A DNA stretch of 64,000 bases from Candidatus Gastranaerophilales bacterium (GTDB lineage: Bacteria > Cyanobacteriota > Vampirovibrionia > Gastranaerophilales > Gastranaerophilaceae). Numbering within the stretch: position 1 is the first letter of the stretch; every line of letters begins with the position of its first letter. Under the pieces are notes generated by a model. It ran no database searches. It saw nothing but the letters and a program-made list of their open reading frames with translations, and was not told the origin of the DNA. The position numbers and the translations under genes are program-made. Positions 8,157 to 17,500 of this stretch are shown in pieces. The DNA is taken from NCBI GenBank assembly GCA_900768915.1, contig CAAGEQ010000034.1:1-64000 (forward strand), read 5' to 3'.

Positions 8157-8571
8157 ACATTTACTCCATGATGCAGAAAAATTATATTGTGTTGAAAATT
8201 TATCACCAGAAATAATTGCTGAAAAATTAAATATTTCACGCAGAACTGTTTTTAACTGGAAAAAGAAATATAAATGGGATAATCATATCGTTAGAATAAA
8301 AGATTTTTCAAATCAATTTGCTGGTGATATTTATAATGTTGGTACAAAACTTCTTGCAAAATTAAATGACGACATAGATAATAATAGAGTTTTGAATAAA
8401 CATGAAATTTGTGCATTAGAAAAGGTTATCAAAATTATAAATAAAGAAGAAAAAGGACAAACGAAAAATTTAGATAATTTTTCATTTGAAAAGAAATCTG
8501 CAAAGTTTCTATCACCAGACGTTATTGAAGAAATTAATAGCAAAATATTAGGTTGGAATGGAACCGTTTAA
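8146..8571 (+). CDS. Small HTH protein, phage small-terminase/transposon regulator-like
   Basis: A 141-residue protein with an N-terminal helix-turn-helix: AEKLYCVENLSPEIIAEKLN, then ISRRTVFNWKKKY, about residues 11-45. The pattern of LSPEEIA and SRRTVYNWKKK is common in phage small terminase subunits (DUF1804/gpP-like) and in regulators of Mu-like elements. The C-terminal half is charged and unrecognised. A weak AAAGGG precedes the ATG. No other phage packaging gene is present, so a DNA-binding regulator or accessory protein of the transposon is more likely than packaging. A strong inverted repeat follows the stop. Confidence 0.6.
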   Translation: MNKLHLLHDAEKLYCVENLSPEIIAEKLNISRRTVFNWKKKYKWDNHIVRIKDFSNQFAGDIYNVGTKLLAKLNDDIDNNRVLNKHEICALEKVIKIINKEEKGQTKNLDNFSFEKKSAKFLSPDVIEEINSKILGWNGTV

Positions 8572-8606
8572 GGTCTAAATTTTCATTATATTTGCGAATT
8601 AAGAAG

Positions 8607-8635
8607 AGGTTACTTGCAAATTTTGCAAGTAACCT
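8607..8635. repeat. Strong inverted repeat after the HTH gene
   Basis: AGGTTACTTGCA (8607-8618) pairs with TGCAAGTAACCT (8624-8635) around a 5-base loop, 12 bp perfect. No T-run follows, so it may be a rho-independent-like stem, an operator, or both. The arm word ACTTGCA is the one repeated at 2600-2740. Confidence 0.6.
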
Positions 8636-8649
8636 AAACTACATATTTT

Positions 8650-8765
8650 ATTGAGTTTTAACCACTTAATATTTCTTTAACTTTGTTTTGAAATATAAAA
8701 TTGTGTCGAATTGTCTCTGAGATTGAGACAAGGAGTTGATTTCTTTGAGACAAAGAGTGATAGAT
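8650..8765 (+). promoter_or_regulatory. Copy C: regulatory region of the Mu-like operon with operator-like repeats
   Basis: TTGTCTC-N7-GAGACAA (about 8708-8728) is a perfect 7-bp inverted repeat, and a further GAGACAA lies about 20 bases on inside TTTCTTTG-AGA-CAAAGAG. The stretch aligns with copy A (2843-2900), sharing TCTCTGAGATTGAGA. It lies 25-140 bases before the operon's first start and is the best candidate for autoregulation by the HTH protein or the transposase. Confidence 0.5.
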
Positions 8766-8790
8766 GTGTATGCAACCGAAGGAGGTGCAT

Positions 8791-8973
8791 ATGCAAAAAG
8801 ATTACCAACTATATGGAACAAAAATTTTAAACCTTAAAACCCAAGAAATAGGTTTATTGATTTGTATTTGGAAAAATACATTTGCCGATGGTGAAGTTGA
8901 TTTTGCAACTTGCGTAGATAAGCAAGGTAAAAGATACAATATTGAATTAGATAATATTGAAGGTCTAAATTAA
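8791..8973 (+). CDS. Small protein of the Mu-like operon, unknown function
   Basis: Sixty residues from the ATG at 8791, chosen because AAGGAGG (8779-8785) lies five bases upstream; a reading from 8764 lacks a site. The sequence has no motif I recognise. Its beta-rich pattern (YQLYGTKILNL, then EVDFATCVDKQGKRYNIEL) suggests a small compact domain. Its stop overlaps the transposase ATG as TAATG, so it is translationally coupled to the transposase and may assist or regulate it. Confidence 0.6.
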   Translation: MQKDYQLYGTKILNLKTQEIGLLICIWKNTFADGEVDFATCVDKQGKRYNIELDNIEGLN

Positions 8974-10688
8974 TGACAGAAGATTCAATTATATTCACAC
9001 CAGAAAAATCAAAGAAAATAGCCTTAGCAAGGTTAGATTTACTCAATCAATGGAAAGAATTTCGTAGAAAATCAGACAACAAACTTCAAGCTGATTATGA
9101 TTTTGTTAATTTGCATAATACTTCAAATTCTCACCTTTTTAAGATTATAGGTAAAATCAGTAGAGGTAGTTTACATCGTTGGTATACAATGTTGGGTAGC
9201 ACGGAAGATTATACAAAGCTTATACCTCAATACAAGTATTCTAAAATAGATGAATACCGAACTTGTTTAACAGATGAAGAAATTAAAATATTTATGGGTT
9301 TGTTACTACACCCAAACAGGCTTTGCATAGGTAAAGCGATTGTACTTACAAAATACAAACTTCAACAACAAGGACAAAGTTACATTCCAGCGGATATTAC
9401 TTTTAGAAAATATGCAAATTGGTTTAAGAAAAATAATTATGATAAATGGATTTTAGCACGAGATGGAGAAAAAGCTCTGTCAGACAAGGTTGAACCATAT
9501 ATAAAACGTGATGCAAGTTTATTAGAAGTAGGAGATATTCTTGTAGCAGATGGACACGTTTTAAATTTTAATGTGATAAATCCATTCACGGGGAAATCTA
9601 CCAGAGCAACTTTAGTAGGATTTCTTGATTGGAAATCAACAGCCCTCGTTGGTTATGAAATTATGTTAGAGGAAAATACTCAATGTATTGCAAGTGCGTT
9701 GCGTAATTCAATAATTAATCTTGATATGATACCAAAAGTAGTTTACCAAGATAACGGCAGAGCATTTAGAGCAAAATATTTTACTGACGATAAAGGTTTC
9801 ACAGAATTAGGATTTAATGGTCTTTATTCAAAATTAGGTATAGAAACAGTATTTGCAAAACCATATAATGCAAGAGCAAAAGTTATTGAAAGATTTTTCA
9901 AAGAGTTTCAGGAAGGGTTTGAAAAATTATTACCAAGTTATGTCGGAAGTGCTATTCAAAATAAACCTGCGTATTTGATGCGGAATGAAAAATTGCACAA
10001 GCAATTACATAACGATTTTGTACCAACTTTAGAAGAAACAATAAAAATGATTGATATGTGGTTGAATTTCAAAAACTCTCAACCTTGTCCTAATGAACCT
10101 AATAAAACAATAGCAGAAGTTTTAGAAGAACGTAAAAAACAAAATATAGATATTAATTTACTTGATGATTTAATGCTTGCAACTGAAGTTAAAACAATAC
10201 AGAGAAACGGAATCAGATTTTTAAACTGTGATTATTTTGATGAACGCCTTTATGGCTTTAAAAGTAAAGTGCTAATTAAATACAATTTGTTTGACCTGAC
10301 GAGCATTAAGGTTTATACAACAAAAGGTGAATATTTATGTACAGCAGAACGTGTAGCTGAAACTCACCCTATGGCAAAATTATTGGGTTCCGTTACAGAT
10401 TTTGAAGATTACAAACAAAAAATTGTAAAACAAAGAAAGTTGCACAAGAAAACTATAAATGCGGTTAAAGAATATTTATCCAATGATGAAGTTAAATATT
10501 TAGAAACCAAAATGCTTGAAGCAAATTCAAACCCTGTTCAGACGGAGTTCAAAGTACGTTCAAAATGTGTTCAAAAAATATTTAAGAATAATTCTGAAAA
10601 ATATGAGTATTTAGTGAAAAACGATCCAAATAATGTTTGGATAACAGAGTTTAAAAATAGCAAGGAGTATAAATTACTTTATGAATAG
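8973..10688 (+). CDS. Mu-like DDE transposase (MuA/TnsB/TniA superfamily)
   Basis: A 571-residue transposase that joins element ends to target DNA. The RNase H-like core runs from about residue 185 to 310. The catalytic triad is D193 (VADGH), D260 (YQDNGRA) and E306 (VIERFF), within the spacing used by MuA and rve-type integrases. The N-terminal 180 residues should hold end-binding domains, and a Mu-type beta-barrel is plausible at 400-470. It overlaps the ATPase gene by 8 bases. The partner ATPase and the overlapping operon argue for a Mu/Tn7-superfamily transposon rather than a simple IS. Confidence 0.9.
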   Translation: MTEDSIIFTPEKSKKIALARLDLLNQWKEFRRKSDNKLQADYDFVNLHNTSNSHLFKIIGKISRGSLHRWYTMLGSTEDYTKLIPQYKYSKIDEYRTCLTDEEIKIFMGLLLHPNRLCIGKAIVLTKYKLQQQGQSYIPADITFRKYANWFKKNNYDKWILARDGEKALSDKVEPYIKRDASLLEVGDILVADGHVLNFNVINPFTGKSTRATLVGFLDWKSTALVGYEIMLEENTQCIASALRNSIINLDMIPKVVYQDNGRAFRAKYFTDDKGFTELGFNGLYSKLGIETVFAKPYNARAKVIERFFKEFQEGFEKLLPSYVGSAIQNKPAYLMRNEKLHKQLHNDFVPTLEETIKMIDMWLNFKNSQPCPNEPNKTIAEVLEERKKQNIDINLLDDLMLATEVKTIQRNGIRFLNCDYFDERLYGFKSKVLIKYNLFDLTSIKVYTTKGEYLCTAERVAETHPMAKLLGSVTDFEDYKQKIVKQRKLHKKTINAVKEYLSNDEVKYLETKMLEANSNPVQTEFKVRSKCVQKIFKNNSEKYEYLVKNDPNNVWITEFKNSKEYKLLYE

Positions 10689-11361
10689 AATTTTTGTCAA
10701 AACAACTAACGTGAAAAATTTTATTGGTTTAGTTGAAAATCTCTTAAACAAGACAAAGAATATACCTAAAATGGGATTAATATATGGCGAACCTGGACTT
10801 GGAAAATCTCAAACGGCATTATGGTTGGCTTGTAAATATGATGCGATATATTTGAGAGCAACAAATTTGATGACTGGTCGTTGGTTATTGGAAGAAATTG
10901 CAAAAGAAATAGACGAAATTCCGAGATATTTGACGTCAGATAATTTCAATTTAATAGTGCAAAAATTAAAACAAAAACCTCAATTAATCATTGTTGATGA
11001 AATAGATTATTTAATGAATAATTTAAAAACGATAGAAATTTTGAGAGATATTCATGATGAAACTGATTGTCCAATAATTTTTGTTGGAATGGGATTGGCA
11101 CATAAAAAACTAGAACGATACAAACATCTTTTTGATAGGTTTTCAGAGATTGTGAAATTTGAAACCTTCTCAATACAAGATTTAAAGCAAATTTTTGAAC
11201 AATTATCTGAAGTGTCTGTAAATATTGCTTCTATTGAAGTTATACATAAGAAATATAACCGATTTCGACAAATTGTGCAACTAATAAACCAACTTGAAAT
11301 TGTTGCCAAAGATAATAATTTGACTGAGATTACACTTGATATTGTGAAGGAGTTAATATGA
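10681..11361 (+). CDS. MuB/TnsC-like AAA+ ATPase, target-DNA selector
   Basis: A 226-residue ATPase expected to coat target DNA and activate the upstream transposase. Walker A is GEPGLGKS (residues 36-43), Walker B is LIIVDEIDYL (about 102-111), and the sensor region is IIFVGMG. The pattern of a W-rich RATNLMTGRWLLEEIA segment and LRDIHDETDCPIIFVGM is that of MuB-like transposition proteins of Mu-like phages. It is short compared with MuB (about 312), lacking the extra N-terminal HTH. The gene overlaps both neighbours (8 bases upstream, ATGA downstream). Confidence 0.85.
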   Translation: MNRIFVKTTNVKNFIGLVENLLNKTKNIPKMGLIYGEPGLGKSQTALWLACKYDAIYLRATNLMTGRWLLEEIAKEIDEIPRYLTSDNFNLIVQKLKQKPQLIIVDEIDYLMNNLKTIEILRDIHDETDCPIIFVGMGLAHKKLERYKHLFDRFSEIVKFETFSIQDLKQIFEQLSEVSVNIASIEVIHKKYNRFRQIVQLINQLEIVAKDNNLTEITLDIVKELI

Positions 11362-11903
11362 ATATAGAAAAATTAGCAAAACATCTTAAAAAATTCACAC
11401 TTGATGAAATAAATATGATTGCAGAGTGTGATTGTAAAACAGAACTTGAACATCTTTTGAACGGTAATAAAATATATTTTGAACAAGGTGTCTATAAGTA
11501 TCTTTTCAAAATTTCTGAATGTTATAAAATATCTATTGTTCCAAATAATCGTCAAGATATTAAATTTGAGCAAGCCGTTGAATATTTTTTAGATAACTAT
11601 GCAAAATCGAATTGTGCTCAAAGGACTTATGAAACATATGAATCTATTTTTAGAACTCATATTACACCCTATTTTAGGGGAAAATATTTAAATAATATAA
11701 TAAATTCTGATATTAAACAATTTTATAATTACTGTATAGAACGATATTTGCGTCCAAGAAGATTGAAAAATATTCTCACGCAACTAAATCAATTAATAAA
11801 GTTTTTTCAAACTCTCGGAGTTATTGATAAAACCTGCGAATTCCAAGTAAAACGCTTAACAGACAAAAATAATTTTGATATTAATAGAATAGTTTTTAAT
11901 TAA
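11358..11903 (+). CDS. Third transposition-operon protein with a tyrosine-recombinase core-binding (SAM-like) domain only
   Basis: A 181-residue protein. Residues 68-160 resemble the N-terminal core-binding domain of phage-type integrases: AVEYFLDNYAKSN, RTYETYESIFRTHITPYF, SDIKQFYNYCIE, then a helix before residue 150. The catalytic domain with R-K-H-R-H-Y is absent, and the protein ends naturally. The first 60 residues are unrelated to anything I know. ATGA overlap with the ATPase makes it part of the operon, so a DNA-binding helper (in the position TniQ or similar factors take) is possible. It is not TniQ-like: no Cys/His zinc finger is seen. Confidence 0.6.
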   Translation: MNIEKLAKHLKKFTLDEINMIAECDCKTELEHLLNGNKIYFEQGVYKYLFKISECYKISIVPNNRQDIKFEQAVEYFLDNYAKSNCAQRTYETYESIFRTHITPYFRGKYLNNIINSDIKQFYNYCIERYLRPRRLKNILTQLNQLIKFFQTLGVIDKTCEFQVKRLTDKNNFDINRIVFN

Positions 11904-11910
11904 AATTTAG

Positions 11911-12912
11911 CTAATCATTTTGTGATTCTAAATATTTTGTTTCGGTGCTTATTAATTCTGCAAGTTCTTCTTCTGTTGGCAACACCGTTTTGTATTTACT
12001 TGCAAAAATTTGTTGGCTTTCTTGAAGAATTGAGTATTTAACCATTGTTTCAGATTTATCTGTACACATTATAATACCAATAGTTGGATTATCATCTATT
12101 CCACGCTTTAATTTATCAAACATTCTGACATACATATCCATTTGTCCAATATCTGCGTGAGATAATTTGGTTGTCTTTAAATCAATTACGACAAAGCATT
12201 TTAAAATATAGTTGTAAAATACTAAATCAGCATAAAAATGTTCATTTTCTGTACTTATTCTAAATTGTCTTGCAACAAACGAAAACCCTTTGCCTAATTC
12301 AAGCAAGAATTTTTGCAGATTTGTGATTAAAGCTGATTCTAACGTACTTTCTTTACCTTCAATATTTTCGGGTAAATCTAAAAATTCTAACACATACGGA
12401 TCTTTAACAAAATCTTTTGGATTAATAACAGCAGGCAAACACGTATTATCATTATTTTCTTGTGTTGATAAAAGTCTTTGATAATATCCACTTTTAATAT
12501 TTCGTTCAAGTTGGCGATATGACCAATTTTGAGCAGAGGCTTCTGTTAAATAATAATTTCTTTCTTTTGGATTATCTATCCTTAAAATTCTTGTAATATT
12601 TGACCACGATAAATTCGCTAGACACTGTCTGTCGAATTCAGGGTAAGTAACATAAAATTGACGCATATTCTTTAAATTGGCTTCAGAAAAACCTTTTCCG
12701 AAAGTGTCTGTCAAATATTTTGATAAATTTTCAATAAGTTTTGTTCCATATTCTGCACGAGATTTTCCAGCTTGTTCTTCTTCAACAATACGTTGACCGA
12801 TTTTCCAATAAGTTTCAACCATAATTGAATTAACAACATGATAAGTTTTTGCTCTTGCAACGTTAAGTAATTCGGCTATATCTGTATAAATTTTTGAAAC
12901 TTCACTTGTCAT
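11911..12912 (-). CDS. DUF1016 / YhcG-type PD-(D/E)xK nuclease-family protein
   Basis: A 333-residue protein with the DUF1016 two-part layout. The N-terminal part includes VNSIMVETYWKIGQRIVEEEQ and SEANLKNMRQFY; the C-terminal nuclease-like part has FYADLVFYNYILKCFVVIDLKT (about residues 205-230) and GQMDMYVRMFD. The D...D-x-K arrangement fits PD-(D/E)xK folds. E. coli YhcG/RpnA-like relatives are linked to DNA cleavage and element biology. Start at 12912 is set by GGAGG five bases before the ATG; an earlier in-frame ATG at 12942 lacks a site. It converges on the transposition operon with a 7-base gap and is probable cargo of the inserted segment. Confidence 0.8.
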   Translation of the reverse strand: MTSEVSKIYTDIAELLNVARAKTYHVVNSIMVETYWKIGQRIVEEEQAGKSRAEYGTKLIENLSKYLTDTFGKGFSEANLKNMRQFYVTYPEFDRQCLANLSWSNITRILRIDNPKERNYYLTEASAQNWSYRQLERNIKSGYYQRLLSTQENNDNTCLPAVINPKDFVKDPYVLEFLDLPENIEGKESTLESALITNLQKFLLELGKGFSFVARQFRISTENEHFYADLVFYNYILKCFVVIDLKTTKLSHADIGQMDMYVRMFDKLKRGIDDNPTIGIIMCTDKSETMVKYSILQESQQIFASKYKTVLPTEEELAELISTETKYLESQND

Positions 12913-13056
12913 GAAAACCTCCGTGTTACTTAATTTTAACATAAAGGTACTAGATATGAAATTTTAAGTTGTTTTTTAGTTTCTTTGATTTATGTCCGAT
13001 TTTGACGTGGGGATAGGTTATAGTGTTAGAGTGATGACAAAGTTTTGTTTTAGCAA

Positions 13057-13069
13057 AAATGAACAAATT
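13057..13069. repeat. Right copy of a 13-bp direct repeat flanking the Mu-like segment
   Basis: AAATGAACAAATT here is identical to 8144-8156. From this point to about 13545 the sequence aligns with 2946-3215. Upstream of it the alignment stops. This makes it the right junction of the proposed 4.9-kb insertion. Confidence 0.6.
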
Positions 13070-13105
13070 TTGTTTGAAATCGTTATATAAATAAAAGGAG
13101 AAATT

Positions 13106-13525
13106 ATGAAGAAAATATTTTTGACATTATTAATTTTATGTTTTGTGGCTAGTTATGGTTTTTGCTCAACAGTTAATTCTTATGACAGTTATGGCAGAAA
13201 AACGGGTAGTTACAGGACAAGTGGCTCTACTACAACATCTTATGATAAGTATGGACGTAAAACAGGAACTATAAAACAAACATCTTCTGGTTACACAACT
13301 TACGACAATATGGGTAGAAAAACTAGTACTGTAAGACAAACTTCAACTGGATATACAAGATATGATAATTCAGGCAGAAGAACGGAAACTTATCGCAAAA
13401 ATTCTAGCGGAAGAACAAACATTTATGATTCAACAGGACGAAGAACAGGAAGTTATAGAACCGACTCAAACGGCAGAACAACAAAATATGATTCATCTGG
13501 TAGAAAAGTAGGTAGTTATAAATAA
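13106..13525 (+). CDS. Secreted protein built of about six 20-residue YD-type repeats
   Basis: 139 residues. A signal peptide (KKIFLTLLILCFVASYGFC, cleavage near residue 20-22) is followed by tandem units of the form YDxxGRKTGSYRxxSxGxTT. The pattern is like the YD/RHS-type beta-strand repeats used in wall or toxin shells, but the protein is far shorter than RHS toxins and has no toxin tip. Every unit keeps Y-D-x-x-G-R. AAGGAG lies just before the ATG. A decayed copy sits at 2993-3169. Function is unknown; a surface fibre or sugar-binding protein is possible. Confidence 0.75.
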   Translation: MKKIFLTLLILCFVASYGFCSTVNSYDSYGRKTGSYRTSGSTTTSYDKYGRKTGTIKQTSSGYTTYDNMGRKTSTVRQTSTGYTRYDNSGRRTETYRKNSSGRTNIYDSTGRRTGSYRTDSNGRTTKYDSSGRKVGSYK

Positions 13526-13559
13526 AACTATAATAAAAACTCAACACAGTAGATGCAGG

Positions 13560-14501
13560 CTAAATATTATTTATTTTATTAAGAATAATAGCTTCTTCTA
13601 ATGATTTTGCAAAATAGATTTGCGGTGGATGTGAAATATGAGAAATATAATCTTTATATAGAAGTTTTTCTTCTTGTATAAATAAAATTGTTGATGTTAG
13701 TTTATAAACATACACAGAACACAAATTTGATAATTGTTGTTTTAAACTACTATCTATATTTCTACCATACATTTGATAAAAATTAGTTAAATTATTTACT
13801 ATTGAAATTAGTTGTTCAAATAACTCTATTATGTAATTTGGTAAGCATTCTTTACAAGTGACTATAAACAAATGATTATGATAAATATTATCTTTTTGAA
13901 GATTTAATAATTTTATTAATTGTTCAACTTTATCTTCTTCTAAATATTTTAAAAGTTCTTCTTTTGATAAAGATTGGAAATAATTTATAAAAATATTAGC
14001 ACTTTTTGTTTGAAGTACTCGCTCATCATGGTGACCATAGGGCGTTACATATAATATACTACTACCTTTTTTAAATAATTTGTCGTTGTAAGGGAAAAAA
14101 CATATTAGGTTCTCATATAAATATGATAAAGATTGTAAAATAGTAGAGATAGACGTAAATATTCTATTTAAATTATTTGAAAATGTTTTGAAAGATTCTA
14201 TTATTTTTATAAAATGAGTAAACCAAATACTTATTATTGCACCATTTAACATAAATAAAATGTTATTATTATAATCATTTTTAGAATAAAAAGTAAATAT
14301 CAATATTGATATAAACAATAAAAATATAAAACTATTCAATAATAATTCTTTTATAAATTCATTATTTTTGTTTTTTAAAATGAAAGTTAATTTACAAGAT
14401 AAAATAAAACTTTTTATATTAAATTTAATCTGATTAAAAAGCTGTGATAAAATGATCTTAGTGAGTACTTTAAATTTTTCTTTTCTTTTTTTTGTCTGCA
14501 T
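13560..14501 (-). CDS. Membrane protein of unknown function, last gene of the methylase-helicase operon
   Basis: 313 residues, basic at the N-terminus. Two transmembrane segments follow (about 50-72, rich in LFISILIFTF, and 80-102), then a long helical cytosolic or periplasmic part with no motif I recognise. It starts 58 bases after the methylase stop on the same strand, with AAAGG before the ATG, so it is probably co-transcribed with the restriction genes. Two-TM proteins next to restriction systems are often abortive effectors, but nothing in the sequence proves this. Confidence 0.6.
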   Translation of the reverse strand: MQTKKRKEKFKVLTKIILSQLFNQIKFNIKSFILSCKLTFILKNKNNEFIKELLLNSFIFLLFISILIFTFYSKNDYNNNILFMLNGAIISIWFTHFIKIIESFKTFSNNLNRIFTSISTILQSLSYLYENLICFFPYNDKLFKKGSSILYVTPYGHHDERVLQTKSANIFINYFQSLSKEELLKYLEEDKVEQLIKLLNLQKDNIYHNHLFIVTCKECLPNYIIELFEQLISIVNNLTNFYQMYGRNIDSSLKQQLSNLCSVYVYKLTSTILFIQEEKLLYKDYISHISHPPQIYFAKSLEEAIILNKINNI

Positions 14502-14559
14502 AACAAACCTTTTATTAATATTTTATAACAGAGAAAAAATAAAATTGTTCTTAACTCTA

Positions 14560-17500
14560 TTATTTGTAATCTTGTTCTGATAACTCAAAGTTTTTATCAA
14601 TAGTCAAAACTTCTTCATACGTTAAATTATATAATTTATATACTATCTTGTCTATTTCTTGTTGATATAAATTTATATTTTTTTGTGTTTCTTCTGTATT
14701 ATTCGAATTTTCAGCAATTAAATTTATCATCTTTTTAGTAATTTCTTCGAGTTCGTTATTGTTATAATTTTTTGTTATTGGCAGAGATTCGACTTCATAA
14801 CCATTAACATGGTTATTAGTGCTTGTTTTTCGAAAGAACCAATCTAGTAACTTAGAATTTAAAATACCTAAAAGACAGTATTCATTAATTTCAGGTTTTA
14901 ATAAAATTTTTATTGTTGTATCTAAAAATATAATGTTAGACTTGTTTTCAAATAAACAAGAGTGAAGTCTCCATTTATCAGTTGTGCCGGTTATATTTTG
15001 AAATGCAATTATTTTATTATTACGATTTTCTAGTTCTGCTTTTTTAGTTTTTTCTGAAAAATCTACATTATCGTAAGGCTCTTTTACTCCGTATTTTTGA
15101 ATATTACAGCCTCTGATTAATTTTAATTCACTAACTACATCTTTAAATAATGATTTATCATTATCAGAACTTAAATCACCCTTTTTAGTTTTTAAAACTA
15201 ATTCTTTTAACTTTGTAGAATTATTAAAAATTTTATCAATAATATCAAATTCGGATTTTCTTATTAATGGTATAAAATAACCGTTAGGATAGAAGTTTAA
15301 TAGTTTTGATTGAGATTCTTTTTCAAATGATAAATTTGTTATTGTTGAGATATCATTTCCTATTGATACATTAAATTCATCATTAATAACGTCAGTTTTT
15401 TGATATATTACAATACAAGTTCCTTGTAAGACAGATTCAAAAACTTGGTCAGATTTGTTTTCAGCCTTTTTGGCAAATTCAATAACTCTATCAATAGACG
15501 TTTTTGTGAATAAAAGTTCTCTAGTATATTGAGCAGAAATATCACACATTAAGGAACTTTGTACAATTAACGTTGAATAGCCTTTTTTCTTACAGATATT
15601 ATATGCAAGCTCTATAAATAATTTGTACAAATTTTGCTTCCCTTTATCTTTACCTTCAGAAAAAGGGAATCTTTGAATAGAATAAATCTTTTTAGGAATT
15701 TGCACATAAGGTGGATTTGCAATAACTACATCAAAACCTCCTTTTTCGTGGAAGACTTCTGAAAAATAGATTACAAAATCAAAAGTTCCGTCTTTTGTTA
15801 GTTCTTTTATTGTCGCATCAATTTGTTTTTTCAAACGTCTTTTTTCTGATTTTCTTGTTTCATTAAAGAATTGTGGTTTTAATTCTTCCAACTGTTTGAA
15901 CAATCTATCATTAAACAAGTTTCGTTCCACACCTAACAAAGAATTGCCACAAACAATTTTATAATCTAAGTTTGGTAATGCTTTAATGTTTTCAATATCT
16001 TCTTCATCAACAACAAGTGATAACCAAAGTCTTAGTTTCGCAATCTCTACTGCACCTGATTCAATATCAACACCATAGATAGAATTTTGGATTGCTTGTC
16101 GTTTATATTCATAAGTAGTTCTTTTCTTTGCTTCTGGTAAAAATCCTGATTCAACAAGAGCAATTCTTGCTCTCACGATTTCATTCAACATACCAACAGG
16201 AAAAGCACCTGAACCTATCGCAGGGTCGCAGATTTTAATATCTTCCAATGCCTTATCTATCGCTTTTGCATTATTCTTTATAGAATCTGAAAAAATATGT
16301 TTATATTTAGAATTTTCATTTTCTTTATCCGTAGCAATATTTTCAAGTTGAGAAATTTTATCAGAATGATGTATAAAATCTTCTATATCTTGTTTTGTAA
16401 GATTTGTAGAGTCTGAAATATTATTGTTATCTTCATTTACACCAAGTTCTGTACACAAGTAATTAATCAAACTTTCTTGGCACATATAATGCACGATTTC
16501 ACGAGGAGTGTAAAACGCACCTTTTGATTTTCTATCTTGAACTTCAAGTAAGTTTTCAAAAACTTTACCCAACATCTCTGGGTCAACTGCAACTTCTTTT
16601 TCAAGTGGTTCATCTTCTTTTACTGTAAAGTTATATCTATCGAATACGTCTAAAATGCCTGTTCCAATATCGCCATTTTTTGTTTTCTTATTATTTGAAA
16701 AAATAGTGTTATCAAAAACAATATCCGTATTAACCCAATCATAATCGTGGTATCGCTCAAACAAGCCACCGTTTAAGAATGGGATTTTGCAATCTAATTC
16801 ACCAAACCAATTATCATCTCTTTCACCATTTGCAAGTGCATTGTAGAACAATGGCTCAAGGTAATCGTTAAAGAAGTTTTTACCCTCGTTAATTGCTCTT
16901 TCAAATGTATGGCGTAAGAATTGTTTATCACCCTCACCCCATTTTTTATCTCTTGCAACACCAAGCCAACCTTTTTTCTGTATAAAATACAAAAATACCA
17001 ACTGACCTAATAATTTTTTACAAAAATCAGCATCAGAAATAGATTTCAATGTAAACTCAGCATTGATTCTTTGTGAATACTCATTTTCTCTAATATTTTT
17101 CAAATCTTCGGTTAATTGTAAGAATAGTTCTTTATAATTTTCAAAGAATTCTTTTGAAACTTTTTCAACATTAAACGCTTCTTCTATTTCATCTAATGTC
17201 GGATAGTCTTTTTCTAAAAGTGAAACAAGTCTTGATTGTGCAGTATGATTAGGTTCAAATTCGCCAACCAAAAATGAAAATCTTTTTGCAGGTGTAAAAT
17301 TGTTTACGATTTTGATTTTGCCTTTATCATCTTGAATTAGAGCCGTATCAAGTTTTACAAAAGAAAATCTCCAATCGTTTCTATCTTCATTATAAAAAGC
17401 AACTAAAGCATTTTTTCTTAATTGCCCGCCTCTGCCACCATTCAAATACCACGCAACAAAGTTTCTTTGTACGGTTCTTGCCCTATCAAGTGAAGTATCT

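Noticed and set aside
8146..8571. Prophage with a small terminase
   Set aside because: The HTH protein resembles small terminases, but no large terminase, portal, capsid or tail gene is present.
8791..11903. Type V-K CRISPR-associated transposon (TnsB, TnsC, TniQ)
   Set aside because: Gene sizes are similar, but the third protein has no TniQ zinc finger, the ATPase reads as MuB-like, and there is no Cas12k-like gene or CRISPR repeat in the window.
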